A DNA stretch of 9,780 bases from an uncultured Hyphomicrobiales bacterium (lineage in GTDB: Bacteria > Pseudomonadota > Alphaproteobacteria > Rhizobiales > CAJQND01), in assembly GCA_905479595.1 (NCBI GenBank), contig CAJQND010000040.1, forward strand, positions 1 through 9,780, written 5' to 3'. The notes beneath the pieces are model-generated. The model was not told where the DNA came from. It ran no database searches and was given only the letters and a program-made list of their open reading frames with translations. How positions within the stretch are numbered: the first letter of the stretch is position 1; every line of letters begins with the position of its first letter. A program made the position numbers and the translations under genes. Shown one piece after another: positions 6,601 to 9,780 of the stretch.

Positions 6601-9148
6601 TAAAAGCCGCATCTGCGTTTTCGGCCATTTGGCCATCATCAAAGTCCGGTTTAATACCGATCATTGTATCAACTGGTAAAACCGGTAGATCAAGTGTGCG
6701 TTCGACCGCTCTGCCAGCGCCTTCGCGCATGCGGGTCACGATTGAGGCTTTCAGAAGTTGGGTGGTGGACGGGGTCTGGCCAAGGTGCACTTCAAATGTG
6801 GCTTTGCCGTCTTTATCTAAAACCGGAAGGCCGTCGAGCGAGGAAAGGGTAGTTTGTTTTTCCTCGTCCGCAAGACCAAAGAAGTAACCAGAGAGTTCTT
6901 CGCGTTCGCGTAGCGTTGAAACGCGCAATTCGCCTTCAAGCGCGAGGCCCGATGCGGGGGCTCCATATAAAAAACGACCATCGATATTCACGGGTACACT
7001 GCCACCGGCAGAAATGGTTTTTCGGGTGCTGGCAATGTCAAATTCGACCCTGTCGGGAATAAAATCTTCGACCAGAAAGCTTTGCTCGGCAATTGCTTTG
7101 GATTTTGGATCGGTGTGAACCAGAACTTGCCAGGTGCCGCGCTGCGCATTGGCTTGAAGTGAATAATCAACAAAATGTCCGCCGAGCGCCACATCATGAC
7201 TCACCATACGACGATCTTCGACCCCATCTGGGCGCCTGAATATAAAGGTCAAAGGTAAATCCGCCACTGCATCGCCCAGGTGATCCCGTGCCAGCGCTGC
7301 TGCATGTACAGTTTCCCCGGCGCGGTAAATTCCTCGGTCCAACCAGGAAAAGACATCCAGGACGCCTGGCGCGGCGCGGCCTGTTACGCCGCGGTCAGAT
7401 AAATCAAACCCGGCTCGTGTCATATCCAGGAAGACGAAGTCACCTTCTCCATGATTTGCCATTACGACTGCCGGGGCCATGCTTCCTGCACCGCGCGCTA
7501 ATCCAGCGGGAAATATCGCGCGTCCCTCGGGGCCACTTGTTGCCGTACCGAGCACCTCATTGTTGCGGGCCAGTAGTTGCAGTTTTACGCCGCTGAGTGG
7601 CTTCGCAGTTGCAAGAGAACGGGTAAAAACGTTGAGACCGTCTTCACCGGCGAAGGTCGCTAATCCAATGTCTGAGATCACAAACCACTGCGTAGCGCGC
7701 GTATTCCAATTCTCTTTTCGTTGGCCGTCAGGCAACGCTGTGAGCACATAAACTCCAGGTTTGCGAGTTGGCAGCGCTTTATCGATCGGAATGCTGGTAA
7801 TAACTTCCGTATTGAGTTTGGAAGAAATTTCAATGCTACCAGTCCACACCGGTGCGCCGAGTGTGTGACCAATTTTTGTAACGTCATATCCGTCAAGCTG
7901 ACGCAGAAACTTTGATCCATTGAGTACTTGCGCAATTGCCCGTTCCCCAACACGAAAAAGTTCCAGGCCCGCCCGCTGTGTGTTGACTGTAACGAGAGGG
8001 ATGCCGCGCCGCGCTGTACTCGGCAGAACGAAGTTGCTACCCGTAAACCGCGCTTCCGATACCCGGTCGCGCACATAAACATTAAGCGAGACAGGTTGCA
8101 GCAAGACCTCGCCAATGGCGGCAGGCAATCCAGAGCGCAGCACGATACGGAAACTACGCCCATGGCTTAACCCCTCAACGCAAATTTGCCTTTGCTTTGC
8201 TTCAATCGCTTTCGGCGATGCGCCATCCACCGTGATGAATGACGCGTAATCCGTGCCGGTTTTAGCGAGGTCTTCTGAAAACTGGGCGCAAATACGCGGT
8301 GTACGGCTATCTGAATCAACCGTATGGCCAGTGACACGGAAGCCTTCGCGGGCTCGCAACGCAGTGAATTCGGCTTGCGCAACGGCGTCATTTGCTAGTT
8401 CAAGACTTGCCTTATACGTCTCAAGGGCTGGGCGGAAATAGCCTTGCTTTTCAAGTGCCCTCGCAGTCAGGTGTAATGCCTTTGCGCGGCGGCTTGCAGT
8501 GCGTGAGGAGGCATATCCGTTTAGCGCTGCAGAAAGGGCGATTTTGTTTATTTTGCGCTGTTCAGAATTCTTTTGCGTCTTGATCGCCAGAGCTGCCTGC
8601 GCCAGACCGCTCCAAAGGTTCGCATCGCTGCGTCCGTGAGAGAGAGCAGAAAGAAAATGTTCCTTTGCGCTGACAGGATCGCCTGCCGCAAGGGCATTCT
8701 CAGCGGCCTTGGAAACTTCGGAAAAACCTGCTGTACTGCCGGTGGGCGCGGCAGAGGTTTCTTTTTTGTATCGGCGGGCCTCATCGATTAGCGATGCAGG
8801 TACAAAGGTCAGGGGCGGTGCCGCACCGATATCCGGTTCGCTTGCTACCAACTCTACGCGTCCGGCAATTGCTCCGGTAAAGGGTTTAAGCTCCTTGAAG
8901 TCCGATTTTAAGAAGCACCACTGCGCACTGATATTATAGGTAAATGCGAGGCACAGGCTGTCTTCGAGGCAGGCCTGCTTGCACTGGTCAAGCGAGACGT
9001 CTTGCTCTGCTCGTAAGTCGAAGCCGAAATAATCGCTGTCACCTGTGGTGATGATCCGGCGCTCATCCGATCCAGCGGATACAGGCAGGCACAAAGTGCC
9101 AAGAAAGATTACAAAAAAGGAAAAAATCCAACGAAAACGAAAGGGCAT
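3671..9148 (-). CDS. Bacterial alpha-2-macroglobulin, thioester type, with PAN and TPR-like regions
   Basis: A large periplasmic protease trap of the YfhM/ECAM type. Proteolysis of a bait segment exposes a thioester that covalently captures the protease. I start at the ATG at 9146-9148 (1825 aa) because GGAG lies 7 nt upstream; ATGs at 9184 and 9154 are in frame but poorly placed. A Sec signal peptide spans 1-25, with likely cleavage after VSA. The only nearby Cys (GTLC, residue 20) does not make a lipobox, so unlike the E. coli lipoprotein it looks soluble. A PAN/Apple domain follows (about 30-98, Cys 56, 60, 66, 78), then a TPR-like helical stretch (about 144-270). MG1 has a Cys287/Cys323 pair, and the family motif DRGIYRAGETV is at 604-614. 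A glycine-rich, bait-like segment lies near 1125-1160. The thioester CAEQ (Cys1376, Gln1379; Cys codon 5021-5023) sits in YPYGCAEQTTS. The C-terminal domain ends with VEDMYRP. The frame is intact and pbpC follows directly. Confidence 0.93.
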   Translation of the reverse strand: MPFRFRWIFSFFVIFLGTLCLPVSAGSDERRIITTGDSDYFGFDLRAEQDVSLDQCKQACLEDSLCLAFTYNISAQWCFLKSDFKELKPFTGAIAGRVELVASEPDIGAAPPLTFVPASLIDEARRYKKETSAAPTGSTAGFSEVSKAAENALAAGDPVSAKEHFLSALSHGRSDANLWSGLAQAALAIKTQKNSEQRKINKIALSAALNGYASSRTASRRAKALHLTARALEKQGYFRPALETYKASLELANDAVAQAEFTALRAREGFRVTGHTVDSDSRTPRICAQFSEDLAKTGTDYASFITVDGASPKAIEAKQRQICVEGLSHGRSFRIVLRSGLPAAIGEVLLQPVSLNVYVRDRVSEARFTGSNFVLPSTARRGIPLVTVNTQRAGLELFRVGERAIAQVLNGSKFLRQLDGYDVTKIGHTLGAPVWTGSIEISSKLNTEVITSIPIDKALPTRKPGVYVLTALPDGQRKENWNTRATQWFVISDIGLATFAGEDGLNVFTRSLATAKPLSGVKLQLLARNNEVLGTATSGPEGRAIFPAGLARGAGSMAPAVVMANHGEGDFVFLDMTRAGFDLSDRGVTGRAAPGVLDVFSWLDRGIYRAGETVHAAALARDHLGDAVADLPLTFIFRRPDGVEDRRMVSHDVALGGHFVDYSLQANAQRGTWQVLVHTDPKSKAIAEQSFLVEDFIPDRVEFDIASTRKTISAGGSVPVNIDGRFLYGAPASGLALEGELRVSTLREREELSGYFFGLADEEKQTTLSSLDGLPVLDKDGKATFEVHLGQTPSTTQLLKASIVTRMREGAGRAVERTLDLPVLPVDTMIGIKPDFDDGQMAENADAAFNIIAVNPEGSTQDLGDLTWSLVKLERNYQWYRSGGSWRYEPVVFTKKIADGQINATASAPVKISYPVTWGRYRLEVSSDNANGPATSVEFNAGWQVEATSTETPDGLEIALDKATYSPGETAQLKVTPRFSGELLLTVGADRLHLVKSVAIPAGGATIPIPVGDGWGAGAYVTATLFRPGEAQESRMPLRAIGVKWLTVDPGPRKLAITLSPPDKISSGETLSIPITIAGIKSGDQAFVSLAAVDVGILNLTNFSSPNPSEWYFGQRRLGLEIRDIYGRLIDGSQGVTGRIRTGGDAGGMTAKGSPPTEKLVALVSGPVSVDEDGKALVNFNLPQFNGSIRVMAVAWSNNGTGQGTADVIVRDPVVLTASAPKFLSPGDDAQLRIDVVNADGPAGDYVLDLESDGAVELENTVEPRIVHLAEGGKHSEVFQISGVTTGNAAISLVLSHPDGLKIGRVINLPVRPAELPEMTRQIVSLPGGGGRLAAGPELLAGSDSDNALITISVSRNSGFETSSLLMALDRYPYGCAEQTTSKALPLLYLSELQPDNTSIDAGALRQRVQSAIDRVLSYQASTGGFGLWSPGSGDLWLDAYVTDFLTRAREKAFKVPDQAMLLALGNLQNTLAYRTNLAEYGSEIAYALYVLARNRKASAGNLRYYADTKLDAFTSPMARAQIAASLALYGDPVRSERSFASALRAAQSTKQVSLSRTDYGSSLRDGAAMLALAAETKPAPALIPAMTKLVSSARGKARYTSTQENAWMALAARAVSIADDAISLEVDGTTHSGAFSRQLTGPDLTATPLTIINKGSEPLEASISVLAAPTSPVPAGGDGFTISRTYYALDGAETSIAQARQNERFVVVLNVTENNTWPSRVLVSDLLPAGFEIDNPHLMGSAELAGFEWLGATDVALTEFRSDRFTAALNRTNSSPRSFTLAYVVRAVTPGTYTHPAAYVEDMYRPQFNARTARSLMQVLNAEQ

Positions 9149-9155
9149 AATCATG

Positions 9156-9159
9156 CTCC
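9156..9159 (-). promoter_or_regulatory. Ribosome binding site deciding the macroglobulin start
   Basis: GGAG on the minus strand lies 7 nt before the ATG at 9146-9148. It is only 1 nt before the ATG at 9154 and downstream of the ATG at 9184, so it supports the shortest start. That start also leaves a signal peptide of normal length beginning MPFRFRW. Confidence 0.6.
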
Positions 9160-9213
9160 GTGCGACGGTAGTGCCCCTACCCATTTCACGAAGCTTAACA
9201 GGTCATCCAATTC

Positions 9214-9240
9214 CCTGACAACCCACATGTGCCCGACAGG
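9214..9240. repeat. Imperfect inverted repeat in the operon leader
   Basis: The plus strand reads CCTGACAACC, then the perfect 8-bp palindrome CACATGTG (9224-9231), then CCCGACAGG. The outer CCTG/CAGG arms match; the middle pairs poorly. It sits just downstream of the predicted transcription start of the macroglobulin-pbpC operon, where a repressor operator or an RNA hairpin could act. No regulator can be assigned. Confidence 0.35.
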
Positions 9241-9253
9241 CAGATATTTCAAT

Positions 9254-9281
9254 ATTATACTAGTGATGAATTCAGCAACAA
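9254..9281 (-). promoter_or_regulatory. Sigma70-like promoter of the macroglobulin-pbpC operon
   Basis: On the minus strand, TTGTTG (9276-9281) is followed by a 16-bp spacer and a perfect TATAAT (9254-9259). Transcription would start near 9247, leaving a leader of about 100 nt before the chosen ATG. The -10 box is consensus while the -35 box matches TTGACA only in TTG. No other good promoter is seen between this point and the gene. The -35 box ends 1 bp before the inferred IS3 end at 9283, so the element may have displaced any activator site upstream. Confidence 0.55.
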
Positions 9282-9282
9282 G

Positions 9283-9503
9283 TGACCTGAGACCCGTTTC
9301 TTCATCCAATTTTGGGTAGGATTCGTCCCTTACAAGGAGACTGATAGATGAGATCATCACGGTTCAGCGACGAACAGATTATTGGCATGATTAAGGAGCA
9401 GGAAGCTGGGATGCCGGCTGCGGAAGTTTGCCGGAAGCACGGCATCAGCACAGCGTCGTTTTACAAATACAAAGCGAAGTTTGGCGGGATGGAAGTTTCG
9501 GAT
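9283..9503 (+). mobile_element. IS3-family element, left-end remnant (second, different element)
   Basis: TGACCTGAGACCC at 9283 resembles an IS3-family terminal repeat and lies 65 bp before an orfA ATG with a good ribosome binding site. OrfA homology is lost at about 9503, and no right terminal repeat follows in the window, so the element is deleted internally. Its OrfA is clearly different from the remnant at 1341-1526, so the two are not copies of one element. The left boundary rests on motif resemblance; the right boundary is where protein similarity stops. Confidence 0.55.
9334..9339 (+). promoter_or_regulatory. Ribosome binding site of the OrfA-AraC chimera
   Basis: AAGGAG lies 8 nt before the ATG at 9348. 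It is inherited from the IS3 element and should allow translation of the fused frame if a transcript is made. Confidence 0.6.
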
Positions 9504-9737
9504 GGCATGCACGTTCTAACCTATCACCGCCGGTTGCGGACCAGAGGAACAAGTCATAGAGAATTGCTGGATCAGACACGAATGGCCCTGGCATGTAGAC
9601 TGCTCGAATACTCATCCAAAGATATCGCCGAGATTTCTGAGTTGCTCGGATACGCCGAATCCCGATCATTTATTCGCGCGTTCAAGCGTTGGACCGCAAC
9701 AACGCCTGCCCGCTGGCGAAGAGGTCAGACAATTTAG
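9348..9737 (+). pseudogene. Chimera: IS3 OrfA N-terminus fused to AraC-type DNA-binding C-terminus
   Basis: The 129-aa frame has two parts of different origin. Residues 1-52 (MRSSRFSDEQIIGMIKEQE to FGGMEVSD) are the helix-turn-helix start of an IS3-family OrfA, IS407-like. Residues from about 57 (TYHRRLRTRGTSHRELLDQ) to 126 are the later part of an AraC/XylS regulator DNA-binding domain. This part includes the second helix-turn-helix and the signature region IAEISELLGYAESRSFIRAFKRW followed by TTPARWRR. The AraC ligand-binding domain and most of its first helix-turn-helix are missing, as are the OrfA zipper and all of orfB. A deletion that joined the two in frame is the simplest origin. It probably lacks function as either a transposase or a regulator, though it is open and has a ribosome binding site, so it could be expressed. 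Confidence 0.75.
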
Positions 9738-9780
9738 ATTGTTTGCGACGTGTTGGAGCAACTTTACTGCTTTTTTGGGG

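Noticed and set aside
7678..8163. Long antisense frame (161 aa) and other frames of 100-147 aa inside the macroglobulin and pbpC genes
   Set aside because: They are shadows of well-supported coding sequence in other frames, with no recognisable domains.
9088..9093. Lipobox in the macroglobulin signal peptide
   Set aside because: The residues before Cys20 are G-T-L, which do not fit the L-[AS]-[GA]-C pattern. A VSA signal peptidase I site follows.
1341..9503. The two outward-facing IS3 remnants as ends of a composite transposon carrying the macroglobulin-pbpC operon
   Set aside because: The two OrfA sequences belong to clearly different IS3 types and their terminal motifs differ, so they could not mobilise the segment together. 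The operon is also a normal chromosomal pairing.
1..9780. CRISPR arrays, tRNA or rRNA genes
   Set aside because: No regularly spaced repeats and no tRNA- or rRNA-like sequence were seen on either strand.

Overview
The window reads as an alphaproteobacterial chromosome segment, most likely Hyphomicrobiales (Rhizobiales). This rests on the recognisable style of the IS110, IS6 and IS3 remnants and on a large periplasmic alpha-2-macroglobulin with an N-terminal PAN/Apple domain. That is inference from family resemblance; no database search was possible.

Left flank (1-1526) is a stack of broken insertion sequences. Positions 1-276 hold the last 91 codons of an IS110-family transposase. Its 3' non-coding tail (277-552) starts with two compact hairpins and is a candidate guide-RNA (bridge/seekRNA) region. 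An IS6-family element follows (553-1340, 788 bp), with GGCACTG ends in inverted orientation and a leftward transposase gene. That gene carries two one-base deletions; restoring both bases gives a 234-codon frame. The element has no 8-bp target duplication and abuts the truncated 5' end of an IS3-family element (1341-1526). The orfA start of that IS3 element is fused in frame, across the IS6 inverted repeat, to the IS6 transposase.

Centre (1605-9148) is a two-gene leftward operon. First comes a thioester-type bacterial alpha-2-macroglobulin, then pbpC (penicillin-binding protein 1C), with a 4-base ATGA stop/start overlap. This is the yfhM-pbpC pairing known from other Gram-negative bacteria. 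The macroglobulin is thought to trap proteases that breach the outer membrane, and PBP1C to repair or polymerise peptidoglycan. A sigma70-like promoter with a perfect TATAAT lies just upstream of the first gene.

Right flank (9283-9780) is the 5' end of a second, different IS3-family element, starting 1 bp beyond the macroglobulin promoter's -35 box. Its orfA is cut after about 52 codons and fused in frame to the C-terminal half of an AraC-type DNA-binding domain, giving a 129-aa chimeric ORF.

Overall, an ordinary conserved cell-envelope defence operon sits between two IS-scarred junctions. I see no convincing new biological system. The most interesting signals are the OrfA-AraC chimera, the possible IS110 guide RNA, and the rearrangement footprints.
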